A DNA stretch of 64,000 nt from Cervus elaphus (GCF_910594005.1 NC_057848.1:48377616-48441615); one strand, 5' to 3'. Counted from the stretch's first letter, positions 12,500 through 24,189 are shown. Notes: generated by a model not told the origin, from the letters alone. Translations and numbers: made by a program.

Positions 12500-12725
12500 T
12501 TGGAATAGGCATGTACATACTGCTGTTTAAAATGGATAGCCATAAAGACTTACTGTATAGCACATGGAACTCTGCTCAATGTTATGTGGCAGCCTAGACG
12601 GGAGGGGAGTTTGCCGAAGAATGGATACATGTGTATGTGTGACTGAGTCCTTTCACTGTTTACCTGAAACTATCACAACACTGTTAATCAGCTGTACCCC
12701 AATACAAAACAAAAAGTTTAAAATA
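12500..12725 (+). repeat. L1-type 3' UTR tail
   Basis: Contains the order 'cttactgtatagcacatgga', 'ctctgctcaatgttatgtgg', 'ctgtaccccaatacaaaaca' and an A-rich tail, which I recognise as the L1 3' end common in ruminants. No coding part is present. Confidence 0.6.
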
Positions 12726-12770
12726 AAATAAATAAAAGACAGAGAATATCAGGAGATAGATGAAAACTGT

Positions 12771-12903
12771 GAAGTGAAGTCGCTCAGTCATGTGCAACTC
12801 TTTGCGACACCATGGACTTTAGCCCACCAGGCTCCTCTGTCCATGGAATTTTCCAGGCAGAAATACTGGAGTGGGTTGCCATTTCCTTCTCCAGGGGATC
12901 ATA
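12771..12903 (-). mobile_element. BovA-type SINE fragment, antisense
   Basis: Antisense BovA body (gaagtcgctcagtcatgtgc ... gagtgggttgccatttcctt). The octamer aaaactgt at 12763-12770 recurs at 12904-12911. Confidence 0.85.
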
Positions 12904-12911
12904 AAAACTGT

Positions 12912-13555
12912 AGAACTGTAAAAAAAAAAAACAAAAAAAACCTCATGCGGAAATCTTAGAACAGTATCTGAAGTCATCTAGTGAAGTCCTAGATATTTCA
13001 TTGAAAAATATATAAATAACTTTTATAAATAAATTTTAAAAAGAAGTGAGAACAAACTTCCTATAGGCATGCTGCTTAATAGGATCAAGAACTAAAGTTG
13101 TCAATATTAACATTACTATTCCAGCAAATTTTTGCCTAGGATAATAAAGTTGTAAGTAACTTTATTGTTTGTTTCAGGAATTTTCTGAAAAGTTATTTAT
13201 TAGAATAATAAGCTGGTTTAATTAGCTTCCCTTCTCAAAGCAAGTGGTTACGAGTCAGAATAAATATCACCATTCTCAGATGGACAAATTCCTGACTCAT
13301 CAAATGATTACTCAACAAGACATACTTCAAAACTCTTGCTTTGCTATATTCACCAATCTAAGAATTGATATCAGAAATTTCGTCCCATTCCAGTCAGAGC
13401 CCTGCATTGAAAGAGGTTCCTTAAACCAAACACCTAAACTTTATAAATATATGCCTTTGACTTTCCCCTTGTAATACACTATTAAGTTGATATCTTTCCT
13501 AACTAAAACAAGTAATACTTTAAGCCTTGTTTGTGAAACCAAGCAGAACCCTATG
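12912..13555. other. Stretch without recognised gene or repeat
   Basis: AT-rich, with short A-runs and one frame of 76 codons lacking any recognisable domain. Nothing is supported. Confidence 0.45.
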
Positions 13556-13741
13556 GGGCCCTCCTGGGCACAAAAGCCTTTCTGTGTCTTCCATTTATTA
13601 TTTGCAGGAAAAATGCTTCAGCCTCCAAGAGCTTCCTGAATACCAAAGTGCAGATTCAAACTGGGAAGCTAGGGAATGCAGAAAACAAAGGAGGAGCAGT
13701 CAAGAAACAATAGTGCAGCAAGGGGCAGGATCCTGGAAGGG
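13556..13741 (-). repeat. LTR-like arm, left (antisense) half of an inverted repeat
   Basis: Its reverse complement aligns with 14416-14600. Bases 13663-13729 match 14417-14483 perfectly as reverse complements (67 bp). The outer part, about 110 bp, is homologous but clearly diverged, with indels. Confidence 0.8.
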
Positions 13742-14415
13742 ATATCAGTTCAGTACAGTTCAGTCCAGTCACTCAGCCTTGTCTGACTTTTTGCGACCCC
13801 ATGGACTGCCACACACCAGGCTTCCATGTCCGTCACCAACTCCTGAAGCTTGCTCAAACTCATGTGGTTGGTTGGTGATGCCATCCAACCATCTCATCCT
13901 CTGCCGTCCCCTTCTCCTCCTGCCTTCAATCTTTCCCAGCATCAGGGTCTTTCCCAGTGAATCATTTCATTGCATCAGGTGGCCAAAGTATTGGAGCTTC
14001 AGCTTCAGCATCAGTCCTTCAAATGAATATTCAGGACTGATTTCCTTTAGGATGGACTGGTTGGATCTCCTTGCAGTCCAAGGGACTCTCAAGAGTCTTC
14101 TCCAACACCACAGTTCAAAAGCATCAATTCTTTGGCACTCAGCCTTTTCTTAATGGTTCAACTCTCACATCTATACATGACTGCTGGAAAAATCATAGCT
14201 ATGACTAGACGGATTTTTGCTGGCAAAGTAATGTCTCTGCTTTTTAATATGCTTTCTAGGTTGGTTATAGCTTTTCTTCCTAGGAGCAAGCGTCTTTTAA
14301 TATCATGGCTGCAGTCACCATCTGCAGTGATTTTGGAGCCCAGCAAAATAAAGTGTCACTGTTTCCATTGTTTCCCCATCTATTTGCCTTGAAGTGATGA
14401 GAGAGGATGCCATGA
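13742..14415 (-). mobile_element. BovB 3' fragment between inverted LTR arms, antisense
   Basis: Begins cagttcagtacagttcagtc and continues as antisense BovB 3' end. It covers the RT C-terminal region (minus-strand LESILKSRDITLPAKIRLV) and ends at the 'catctatttgccttgaagtg' block. Non-functional. Confidence 0.9.
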
Positions 14416-14900
14416 CCCTGCCCCTTGCTGCACTATTGTTTCTTGACTGCTCCTCCTTTGTTTTCTGCATTCCCTAGCTTCCCTGATTAGCAACTGTTTG
14501 AATTTGGCATTCTGGAAGGTGTTGGTGGTGGAAGCATTTTTCCTGTAAATAAGAAATGGAAGAGATATACATAACCATATTTTTTAGTACTTCTGCAGGA
14601 ACTAAGACCCCCCACCCAGGTGGAGGATGGTAACTTCAGGCTGAGTAAGAGATTCCTGGAGCACAGCCCTGTTACCTTACTACCAACCAATCAGAAGAAA
14701 AATCACACACCCTGTAGCCTTTACTCCCTGAAAACCATTGGAGTGTTTTGAGTTTTTGAGTGTAAGCCATCTGTTCTCCTTGCTTGGCTCTGCAGTACAC
14801 CTTTCTCTGTTCCAAACTCTGAGATTTCAGTTTGTTTGGTCTCAATCTGCATTAGGCACACAAACTTGTATTTAGTAGCATTTGATCAACAAATTTTTGT
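14416..14900 (+). repeat. LTR-like element, right arm of the inverted repeat
   Basis: The first part mirrors 13556-13741. The rest looks like an LTR: a CCAAT-type motif in 'ccaaccaatcagaagaaaaa' (about 14685), and a downstream tract 'tctgcagtacacctttctct' as seen in many LTR U3/R regions. The family is not identified. Confidence 0.5.
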
Positions 14901-15399
14901 TGGTGGTCTTTTTTGAAGTCAGCAGTCATAGATGTGAGAGTTAAAGTAATGAGAATAAATCAGTTTTTAATACATATACAGAGCATGAAGCTAGAAAATG
15001 TCCAAGGACAACATTCACAGGCAGCATAAGAAGAAGATGAACTAGAGACAACTACAGAAAAGTTAGGAGAAATGGATTTTATCATATATCTAGAGCCAAG
15101 AAATGAGAGAGGGCTTCTTTCTTGGTGGGGGGAGTCATAAGTGTCATGTATCAAAGGTTTAGAATAATAAGGATTAAAAGGAAACTGCTAAAATTGTTTA
15201 AAGGAAGTTTAAGAACATTCAGAAGTTAGGCACAGAGTGGATATATGATTATTAGATGTGACCAACAGATCTATTCAGACTCTGAAGAAATTTGAGAAAA
15301 AATGAAAATATATTATCACAGTTCACAAATTTGACTCGGTGAAGTTTCTGGTGAATTAGGGCAGACTCAAGATAATAGAGAAATGATGTAACTGTTTGA
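14901..15399. other. Stretch without recognised gene or repeat
   Basis: AT-rich with a purine-rich part (15000-15200). No gene signal. Confidence 0.45.
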
Positions 15400-15409
15400 A
15401 TAATTTAGA

Positions 15410-15631
15410 ATTGCTTGCTTAGTCTCTCAGTCATGTTGAACTCTTTGCTACCCCATGGACTCTAGCCTGTCAGGCTCGTCTGTCCATGGAATTCTCCAGG
15501 CAAGAATACTGGAATGGCTTGCCATTTCCTTCTCCAGGGGCTTTTTCCTGATCCAGGGATCAAACCCATAAGACTCTTGTGTCTCCTGCATTACAGGCAC
15601 ATCCTTTACCTACTGAACCATCAAAGAAGCC
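15410..15631 (-). mobile_element. Bov-tA SINE, antisense, with 10-bp TSD
   Basis: Antisense Bov-tA (ttctccaggcaagaatactg ... tctcctgcattacaggcaca ... aaccatcaaagaagcc). The decamer ataatttaga lies at 15400-15409 and 15632-15641. Confidence 0.9.
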
Positions 15632-15641
15632 ATAATTTAGA

Positions 15642-16740
15642 TGAGAGGGCAGCAAAACTTTTCTGGAAACGACCCTCTTGTCTCTTTGACAGCTCTGTCA
15701 TGGTAAAGCCAGGGAAGCAGCCAAGACATAAACAACTGGGCCTGGGTGGATGTGTTCCAAAAACCTCTATTTACAAAATTGAATTGCAGGCTGGATTTGG
15801 CCCATCTCTGCGGTTTGTATACCCCTGATTTATACTAAGGAAATGTTATAGAACAAAAGAAATTGTTAGCAAGCTAAAATATACGTAGAAATTGTTGACA
15901 TTAAATAGATTCATTAGGATGGAGCAGCTATTCAAGTGTTTTTTAAGAGAGCCTAAAATTGCAGCATCTGAAGACAGATCTTTATTTCCTCCCTAAAGTA
16001 AACTATTATATGGATGATGTTGGTACGTGATCTGCATGTGTCTTGATCGCCATACCGGGTCATCCTACACTGAAATAAATAAGTCTTTGTGTGATACCAT
16101 ATTTTGCATAAAATTCATGCTTCCCAAATTAATAGCCTTTGTCAATTTAGAATTTTAATCCGTGCATGCTACTTTGCTTTTTAAATCTCTTGAAAATTAG
16201 ACTAGAAAAAAAGGTAAGATAATTACTACAAATTAACAAAATAGTTAAATTAATCTCTTGAGCACATATAAATTAACATTCAGACTTAATATTAGTACCC
16301 AAAAGAAGTTTGGATAGTACTCTCCTCAAAAGGGAAGTAAATAGGGGAAAAAGGAGATTGCAATGGGTGTGTCTTGTCAAGCTCAACTATACAATTAACA
16401 ACTTACTCTGTAATGCATTTTAACTTTGATAATCTATGAACCATGCAAGTTTCATAAACTAGATGCTCGCAAATAATGTGGTTGTGGTATCAAAAGTAAT
16501 GTCAAAGTAAAGGTAAAGATATTTAGTAATAAATTCATAGAAAGTGTTGTAGGCCTTTCTTATTTAGTCATGAAATTGTACCATCATAATACCATTATAG
16601 CATTGCACATGCATTTTATTTACTATTGATCATGCTGTTCTAAATATTTAATCACCTACCAGTACTTCTTACACTTTATTTTAACTGAGAATTAGGAAAA
16701 ACAGCTACATTTAAAATGTATTACATTGCAAAATATAGGT
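15642..16740. other. Stretch without recognised gene or repeat
   Basis: AT-rich with no long ORF. It may hold ancient repeats I cannot identify. Confidence 0.45.
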
Positions 16741-16749
16741 CAAGTGCTT

Positions 16750-16918
16750 CATATTGCAATAGTACATTTAGTCCTCACACCAAATCCTGTGAGATAAGTA
16801 CTGTTTTTATCCCCATACTCCAGATAAGGAAAGTAAAGCACAAAAAGATTATAATACTTTCTAGTAACAGAAGAGCTCATAAGTGACAGAACTGAGATTC
16901 GACCAAGTTCTTTTTTAT
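16750..16918 (-). repeat. MIR SINE, antisense
   Basis: Clear antisense MIR order: 'catttagtcctcacaccaaa', 'tgtgagataagtactgtttt', 'tccccatactccagataagg', 'agtgacagaactgagattcg'. Confidence 0.8.
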
Positions 16919-16929
16919 CCCAAGATCCC

Positions 16930-17550
16930 AATCTCTCAACTACCCTAAAATATCACTTCTGAATAAGACTATTGGGGATGAGGGTGAGGAGCGCAACAGT
17001 ACAGCTGGTTGATTAAGTGTCCACTATCTTCCAGGTTTTAGTGCTACACTGGATATGTCAGATGTCCCATGAAGAGGGGTGGGTTATCCAGGAAATTATT
17101 TTATCATTTGATAAAAAATTAAAATATGATGAAATATATTAAAAATGTGCACTTTGAGACCCTTATATAAGGATAGTTAATAAAAACCTACCACCAGACC
17201 AGTCATTTCAACAGGACGGAATGGGATATATCAGAATACAGGCATGTGTCTTTGTGAACCATTGCACTGGACTCTGAATTCTTTGACAGCATCTTGTTTA
17301 CCTTTGTATCTCCAATGCCAAACACAGGGCCTATCATAAAATACAAAATATAGAATGTAAAGGGGAACCAATTTCTGATGAGAAACTTATATTTTTCAGT
17401 GGGTCAATCTTATCTCCTGAACCTCAGTTTATTATTTCTGAAATATAGTTGGTTGCTAGCTAATTACAAAATTTTAAAAAGATATAGATCAGATTTTTCA
17501 CTTATGAAACTTGCCATCTAATGCACAGAAGACAAACCATAATGATACTT
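16930..17550. other. AT-rich stretch with a probable L2 tail at about 17275-17345
   Basis: The part 'ttctttgacagcatcttgtt ... tatctccaatgccaaacaca ... gggcctatcat' resembles the sense L2 3' end. The remainder shows nothing recognisable. Confidence 0.4.
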
Positions 17551-17565
17551 ATCCTACCTTGTTCA

Positions 17566-17778
17566 GGCTTCCCTGGTGGCTCAGATGGTAAAGAATCTAC
17601 CTGCAATGCAAGAGACTTGAGTTAGATCCTTGGGTCAGGAAGATCCCCTGGAGAAGGAAATGGCAACCCACTCGAGTATTATTGTCTGGAGAATTCCATG
17701 GACAAAGGAGCCTGGCAGGCTATAGGCCATGGAATTGCAAAGAGTTGGAGACAACTGAGCAACTATCACTCATATTCA
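17566..17778 (+). mobile_element. Bov-tA SINE with 11-bp TSD
   Basis: Full Bov-tA from ggcttccctggtggctcaga to the gagttggagacaactgagca end. taccttgttca (17555-17565) and taccttggtca (17779-17789) form the target-site duplication (10 of 11). Confidence 0.92.
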
Positions 17779-17846
17779 TACCTTGGTCACAGAATTGATG
17801 TGAAGGTCAAATGAGATACTGTATATATTTTACACATTATAAAATA

Positions 17847-18056
17847 CAATTGACCCTTGAACAATGTCAAGTTTAGGGGCACTGACCCTTCAGGAAGTCA
17901 AAAATCTGTGTATAATTTATAGTTGACCATATATATATATCTCCCTAGATTCAACTAAGCCTGTGATTGTATAGTACTGTAGGAGCTCCTATTGAAAAAA
18001 ATTCATGTATAAGTGGATCTGTGCAATTCCAACTAGCATTGTTCAAGGGTCAACTA
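17847..18056. mobile_element. Non-autonomous Tigger-like (Tc1/mariner superfamily) DNA transposon
   Basis: The ends are inverted repeats: ttgacccttgaacaatg near the left end and its exact complement cattgttcaagggtcaa near the right end, a 17-bp perfect match. TA dinucleotides flank both sides (17845-17846 and 18057-18058), the target preference of this superfamily. At about 210 bp it has no transposase and is a deletion derivative. Confidence 0.85.
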
Positions 18057-18360
18057 TACAAAAGTTAGCATTAGAAGTTGATCATATAACGTTGCTGTCA
18101 TCTATCTAATAGTCTGATTTATTTTGGTTGCGAGAGATAGAAATTCAACTCCAACTAACCTAAGGGGGAAAAACGAATGTATTGAAAGTGCATAGGGTAG
18201 CATAGCACTCTGAATCAAGAAAGAAGGAAGAAAGAATAAACTGAAAGGGCAGGGTAACTCTAGGAATCTCAGGTATGTCAAGTAAGGTTTTTCGGTGCCA
18301 TGAATTTCTTTTTCTATCCCTTTTTCTTTTTCTCCTGCTTCTCTCTCCAACTGGAGAGTA

Positions 18361-18862
18361 CAGTAGTCCTCCTTTATCCATGAGGGTTCTAAGACTCCCC
18401 AGTGGATGCCTCCACCACAAAGAGTACCAAGCCATACAAACACTGTTTTTTTGTCCTATACCTGCATATCTGATAAAGTTTAATTTATAAACTAAGCACA
18501 GAGAATATCCCAAATGCCAGAGTCACTACTCTTATACACTGGGGCCACTGTTAAGTAAAATAAGGATCACTTGAACATAAGCACTGAGATACCTCGACAG
18601 TTGGTCTGATAACCAAGACAGCTACTGAGTGTAGCTGGGCATGATATGGGCATGATATGCTGGACAAGGGGATGATTCATGTCCCAAGTAGAATGGAACA
18701 GGATAGTGTGAGATTTCAACATGCTACTCAGAATTGTGCACAATTTAAAACTTATGAATGGCTTATTTCTGAAATTTTCCATTTAATATTTTTGGACCAT
18801 GCTTGACTTTGGGTGACTGAAACTGCAGAAGGCATAACCACAGATAAGGGGGGGGGGCATTG
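18361..18862. mobile_element. Second Tigger/MER2-like DNA transposon
   Basis: Starts cagtagtcctcctttatcca and ends gataaggggggggggcattg, whose complement imperfectly mirrors the start. TA flanks both ends. The interior 'cagtggatgcctccaccaca' and 'ctgataaagtttaatttata' match the MER2/Tigger class as I remember it. No transposase ORF. Confidence 0.75.
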
Positions 18863-18864
18863 TA

Positions 18865-19225
18865 TTAGCTTCTTCTTCTCAGGCTTCTCCACTTGGTGGA
18901 AAAAATAGCCTATGTTACCCCTAGAGTCATATCCTTATAGTCGTATCCTAGAATCATACCTTTATAGTTCTTTGATATCCTTACTAGAGTTAGGATACAC
19001 ACTTCTGAAAAATCCTGAAAATCCTGAAGAAGGACTCTGATTGCATGCAAGGATGGCATGCTCTTCCCATTGCTAATCACCGAGGTCATATAACTGGGTT
19101 TCTGTGATGGTCTCAGCCTGGGTCACACGTTCACTCATTTTTATTAAAAAAATGGGGCTAGAAGCAAAGATAATAACTACAATATCATAGTTTTATTTGC
19201 TTAATGCCTTATCTACGAAAAATAC
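18865..19225. other. Stretch without recognised gene or repeat
   Basis: Contains a locally repeated word (tcatatccttatag/tcgtatccta/tcataccttt at about 18928-18970). No gene signal. Confidence 0.4.
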
Positions 19226-19227
19226 AA

Positions 19228-19340
19228 AGGAGTTCCCTTGTGACCTAGAGGTTAGAATTCAGGCTTTCATTGCCATGACTCAGGTTTGACCCCTGGTTGG
19301 AGAACTGAGATCCCAGAAAACAAAAAACAAAAAACCCAGA
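19228..19340 (+). mobile_element. CHR-type SINE
   Basis: Begins aaggagttcccttgtgacct with the tRNA-derived body (caggtttgacccctggttgg) and ends in caaaaaacaaaaaa. Confidence 0.75.
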
Positions 19341-19382
19341 AACCCATGTAGAATGTCTTAGATTCTCTCTGTTTCTATTGTT

Positions 19383-21155
19383 GTTGTTCAGTTGCTCAGT
19401 CATGTCTGACTCTCTGCAACCCCATGGACAGTAGCATGCCAGGCTCCTCTGACCTTTACTATCTCCCAGAGTTTGCTCAAACTCATGTCCGTTAACTTAG
19501 TGATGCCATCCAACCATCTCATCCTCTGCCACCCCCTTCTCCTCCTGCCCTTAATCTTTCCCAGCATCAGGGGCTTCCAGTGAGTCGGCTCTTCACATCA
19601 GGTGGTGAAATTATTGGAGCACTAGCTTCGGCATCAGTCCTTCCAATGAATATTCAGGATTGACTTCCTTTAGGAATGACTGATTTGATCTCCTTGCAGT
19701 CCAAGGGACTCTCAAGAGTCTTCTCCAGCATCATAATTTGATAGCATCAATTTGTCTGCACTGTCATGGTCCAACTGTCACATCCATACATGACTACTGG
19801 AAAAACCATAACTTTGACTATACAGACCTTTATCGGCAAAATGATGTCTTTGCTTTTTAATACACTGTCTAGGTTTGTCATAGCTTTTCTTCCAAGGAGA
19901 AGTGCTTTTTAATTTTGTGGCTGCAGACACCATTCATAGTGATTTTGGAGCCCAAGAAAGTAAAATCTGCCACCACTTAACACTTTTTCCTCTTCTATTT
20001 TCCATGAAGTGATGGGGCCAGATAACATGATCTTAGCTTTTTGAATGTTGAGTTTCAAGACAGCTTTTTCACTCTCCTCTTTTACCCTCACCAAGAGGCT
20101 CTTTAGTTCCTCTTCACTTTCTGCCATTAGAGTGGTATCATCTGCATATATGAGGTTGTTGATATTTCTCCCAGCAACCTTGATCCCAGCTTGTAGTTCA
20201 TCTAGCTCAGCATTTCACATGATATACTCTGCATAGAAATTAAATAAGCAGAGTGACAATATACAACCTTGTCATACTTCTTGCCCAATTTTGAACCAGT
20301 CAGTTGTTCCACACAGTGTTCTAACTGTTGCTTTCTGACCTGCATACAGGTTTCTCAGGAGACAGGTAAGATGGTCTGATATTTCGATCTCTTTAAGAAT
20401 TTTCCAGTTTGTTGTGATCCACACAGTCAAACGCTAGTCAATGAAGCAATTAGCATAGTCAATGGAGCAGAAGTAGATGTTTTTCTGAAATTATCTTGCT
20501 TTCTCCATTATCCAACAAATTTTGGCAATTCAATCTCTGGTTCCTCTGCCCTTTCTAAACCGAACTTGCACATCTGAAAGTTCTCAGCTCATGATCTGCT
20601 GAGGCCAAGTTTGAAGGATTTTGAGTATAACCTTGCTAACATGTGAAATGAATGCAACTGTACGGTAGTTTGAATATTCTTCAGCATCACCTTTCATTAG
20701 GATTGGAATGAAAACTGACCTTTTCCTGTCCTGTGGCCACTGCTGAGTTATCCAAATGTGCTGGCATATTGAGTGCAGCCCTTTAATAGCATCAGCTTTA
20801 AGGATTTGAAATAGCTCAACTGGAATTCCATCACCTCCCCTGGCTTTGTTCATAGTGATGGTTCCTAAGGCCCAATTGACTTTGCAGTCCAGGATGTCTG
20901 GCGCTAGGTGAGTGATCATACATATCATTGTGATTATCTGGGTCATGAAAATCTCTTTTGTATAGTTCTTCTGTGTTTTCTTGCCACCTCTTCTTAATAT
21001 TTTAAGCGTCTGTTAAGTCCCTAACATTTCTGTCCTTTATTGAGCCCATCTTTGCATGAAATGTTCAATTGGTAGCTCTAATTTTCTTGAAGAGATCTCT
21101 AGTCTTTCCCATTCTATTGTTTTCCTCTATTTCTTTGCATTGATCGCAAAGGAAG
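19383..21155 (-). mobile_element. BovB LINE, 5'-truncated, antisense
   Basis: Antisense BovB from the ttgttgttcagttgctcagt 3' end to the linker upstream of RT (about 21150). Short frames for RT remain (VNWALGTITMNKARGGDGIP; PILMKGDAEEYSNYRTVAFI at about 20650-20900) but they are separated by stops and shifts. No clear target-site duplication was seen. Confidence 0.9.
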
Positions 21156-21239
21156 TCTTTTTAAAATAAATGATAATACTTTAGTAATGTGATATCTTGA
21201 TCCGTCAAAGGCTTTTTCTGGCTCAATGTTCTGTAAATT

Positions 21240-21600
21240 CATTTATTAGGTCATAAAATGTGTACTTTTTACATATGGTGATGTATATGTTTCAATGCTA
21301 GTCTCTCAAATCATCCTACCTTCTCCTTCCCCCACTGTGTCCAAATGTCTGTTCTCTATGTCTGCGTCTCCTTTGCTTCCCTGAGTGTAAGATCATCAGT
21401 ACTGTCTGTGGCAGTTTGCTGTATAATGCAGGGAACACAAACCCAGTGCTCTGTGACAACCTCAAAGGGTGGGATGGGGAGGGAGGAGGGAGGGGACATA
21501 TGTTTACCTATGGTCGATTCATGCTGTGTATGGCAGAAACCATTACAATATTGTAAAGTAGCTGTCCTCTAATTAAAAATAAAATTTAAAAAGTGTGTAC
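21240..21600 (+). repeat. L1-type 3' UTR tail
   Basis: Contains 'gtataatgcagggaacacaa', 'cccagtgctctgtgacaacc', 'attacaatattgtaaagtag' and the terminal 'ctctaattaaaaataaaatt', the ruminant L1 3' end pattern. Confidence 0.65.
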
Positions 21601-21629
21601 TTTTAGCCACTTTATTTTCTTTTCCTTTT

Positions 21630-21880
21630 TTTTTTTTAAATTGAGGTACAATGAACTTATTAGTTTCAGGTGATAACATAGTAATTTGCTATTTTTATAT
21701 AATATGCCTCATACCTTTGTTATTATAAAATATTAACTGTGTTCCCTGCATTGTACATTACCAGTTTGTAACTCATTTATTTTATACCTAGTACAAATCC
21801 CTTTCACATATTTTGCCCTTCCTCCCACTCCTCTCCCCTATAGTGATGACTAATTGGTTCTCTGTTTCTTAACCACTTCA
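21630..21880 (-). repeat. L1-type 3' UTR relic, antisense
   Basis: The T-run followed by 'aaattgaggtacaatgaact' and 'tgtgttccctgcattgtaca' resembles antisense L1 3' UTR. Confidence 0.5.
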
Positions 21881-22224
21881 TTTTCAATTGCTTGAACTGA
21901 AAGTAACATCAGTTGCTCTTGGTAAATGCAAGATTGCAAATAATTATTGATAATTTTTGTTTGATAAAGATCTTTCTGGTGATGCAAGTGTTAAGAGTAT
22001 TTGAGAGGCCATGACAACATTGAGACTATTTCTGAGAAATTAGTTTTAAATAAAAATTTGAGTACATCTAAAGCTGATGTTTTTTCAGAACAATGTTTCT
22101 AAAAAGACTTAGCTCTTCATACAAATCAGTTTCATGTAAGTCTGAATTTAATTTTAAATGTGAATTCATATAGTGGCATTTTAATATGTCCTTGGACATC
22201 TTCTGTAGCTTGTTAAGGTTGTAG

Positions 22225-22318
22225 TGGTGATGGTTTAGTTACTAAGTTTTGTCCAACTCTTTCGACTCCATGGACAGTAGCCAGCCAGGCTCCTCTGTCC
22301 ATAGGATTTTCCAGGCAA
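22225..22318 (-). mobile_element. BovA-type SINE fragment, antisense
   Basis: Short antisense BovA piece (ccatggacagtagccagcca ... ggattttccaggcaag). gttaaggttgtag (22212-22224) and gttaaagttgtag (22319-22331) form a 12/13 target-site duplication. Confidence 0.85.
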
Positions 22319-22479
22319 GTTAAAGTTGTAGAAGAAACTGAAAGTATGTTCATAACTCAAAATACCTGCTTATACATTCTATTACTTTATCTTCAATTAT
22401 AAGGAAAATTAATTTAAAAATTTTATTCTCTAGTAATTGATTCATGTGAAACTCTAATAAAAATTAAATGAATGTTCTT

Positions 22480-22837
22480 AAGGTAGCTCAGTGCTAAAGA
22501 ATCCACCTGCCAATGCAGAAGACATGGGTTTGATCCCTGATCCAGGAAGGTCTCACACACCTCAGAGCAACTAAGCCCATGTAACACAACTACTGAGTCT
22601 GTGCTCTAGAGCCCAGGAACCACAACTACTGAAGCCTGTGTATCCTAGAGCCCATGTTTCTCAACAAGAGAAGACACTGCAATAAGAAGTCCACACACCA
22701 AAAAAAAAAAAAAAAGAAGTCCACACACCATGACTAGAGAGTAGCTCCTATTCGCCAGGACCCGAGAAAGCTCACACAGCAACAAAGACCCGGCACAGTC
22801 AAAAATAAATAAATTAAATTAAATTAAAAAAGAAAAT
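22480..22837 (+). mobile_element. Long tRNA-derived ruminant SINE (ART2A-like) with internal duplication
   Basis: tRNA-like head (ggtagctcagtgctaaagaa ... ggtttgatccctgatccagg) followed by the longer body ending in cggcacagtcaaaaataaat. aatgttctt at 22471-22479 recurs at 22838-22846. The body carries a small tandem duplication: aagaagtccacacacca occurs twice around an A-run (about 22684-22731). Confidence 0.85.
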
Positions 22838-22846
22838 AATGTTCTT

Positions 22847-23510
22847 TAAGTTTAATTTCTATGCCCAGAGATACTTGCTTTATAATGTTGCAGCAATTTT
22901 CAAATCCAGAAATTCTAAATTCTTAAAAGAATTCTAATAATTCTTTGATCTGTTTTATCACAATGTCCATGTATATGCTTTTACTTTGTAAAAATTAACT
23001 GAAAACATTTACTGCCTGTTCCTGAGATGTGGAAGTTCCTACTCAGAGAGTTAATATTTGTGCAGATGCTGGGGTGGTAAGCCAGGATGGACAGGCAAGC
23101 TGACCCTCCACTGCAGTTCTCAGCACTGTCCACATGAGGAATCCCTCCTTTACCCCAGGCCACAGCTACTGCTACCACGGCAGCTAATTCTACTGCTGCT
23201 GCCATCATTGTAGCTGCCTATATGGGTCTGAATCTTGGCCCCAATCATTCCTTAGGGTTCAGCAGAGCCCCAGACTGCCCTAAGGTAGCGAGTAGGTTTC
23301 AGACAACCAAGTACAGTGCCCAGTGTTCTCCTGAGTCTGAGCTTTTGGTATGTACACTGGTGCCATGCATATTTCATCTGTCCATGCCCATACACCATTG
23401 TTCCTTTGATGTGATTTACAAAACACAAGTTCAAAGGCAAAACTATTAAAGATTTCATGATGGTGATAGCAGAACATTAAATCAAGTGTGGGACTCATTA
23501 TGAAATTAGG
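22847..23510. other. Stretch without recognised gene
   Basis: Includes a short trinucleotide-like run (gctactgctaccacggcagc ... tactgctgctgccatcattg at about 23165-23210). Frames up to 86 codons exist but show no domain. Nothing is supported. Confidence 0.4.
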
Positions 23511-23514
23511 GCTG

Positions 23515-24188
23515 CTTCCTGTATGCAGGTCAGGAAGCAACAGTTAGAACTGGACATGGAACAATGGACTGGTTCCAAATAGGAAAAGGAGTACCTCAAG
23601 GCTGTATATTGTCACCCTGCTTATTTAACTTCGATGCAGAGTACATCATGAGAAACACTGGGCTGGAAGAAGCACAAGCTGGAATCAAGATTGCAGGAGA
23701 AACATCAATAACCTCAGATATGCAGATGACACCACCCTTATGGCAGAAAGTGAAGAAGAACTAAAAAGTCTCTTGATGAAGGTGAAAGAGGAGAGTGAAA
23801 AAGTTGGCTTAACGCTCAACATTCAGAAAACTAAGATCATGGCATCTGGTCCCATCACTTCATGGCAGATAGATGGGGAAACAGTGGTGGACTTTATTTT
23901 TCTGGGCTCCAAAATCACTGCAGATGGTGACTGCAGCCATGAAATTAAAAGACGCTTACTCCTTGGAAGGAAAGTTATGACCAACCCAGACAGCATATTA
24001 AAAAGCATAGACATTACTTTGTCAACAAAGGTCCATCTAGTCAAGGCTATGGTTTTTCCAGTGGTCATGTATGGATGTGAGAGTTGGATGGTGAAGAAAG
24101 CTGAGCGCTGAAGAATTGATGCTTTTGATCTGTGGTGTTGGAGAAGACTCTTGAGAGTCCCTTGGACTGCAAGGAGATCCAACTAGGA
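23515..24188 (+). mobile_element. BovB internal fragment (RT region)
   Basis: Encodes RT pieces: MDWFQIGKGVPQGCILSPCL, a YADD box in a shifted frame (about 23717), then ESEEELKSLLMKVKEESEKV and LESILKS-type sequence. Both element ends are missing; the 3' side stops at the 'tgcaaggagatccaac' block. Confidence 0.9.
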
Positions 24189-24189
24189 T

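Noticed and set aside
18102..18513. Overlapping 113- and 117-codon minus-strand ORFs
   Set aside because: They straddle the left end of a Tigger-like transposon and unassigned DNA, in two different frames, with no domain.
22981..23208. 75-codon minus-strand ORF with an alanine/valine-rich start
   Set aside because: The composition comes from a short trinucleotide-like run; no domain, no promoter and no neighbouring exon.
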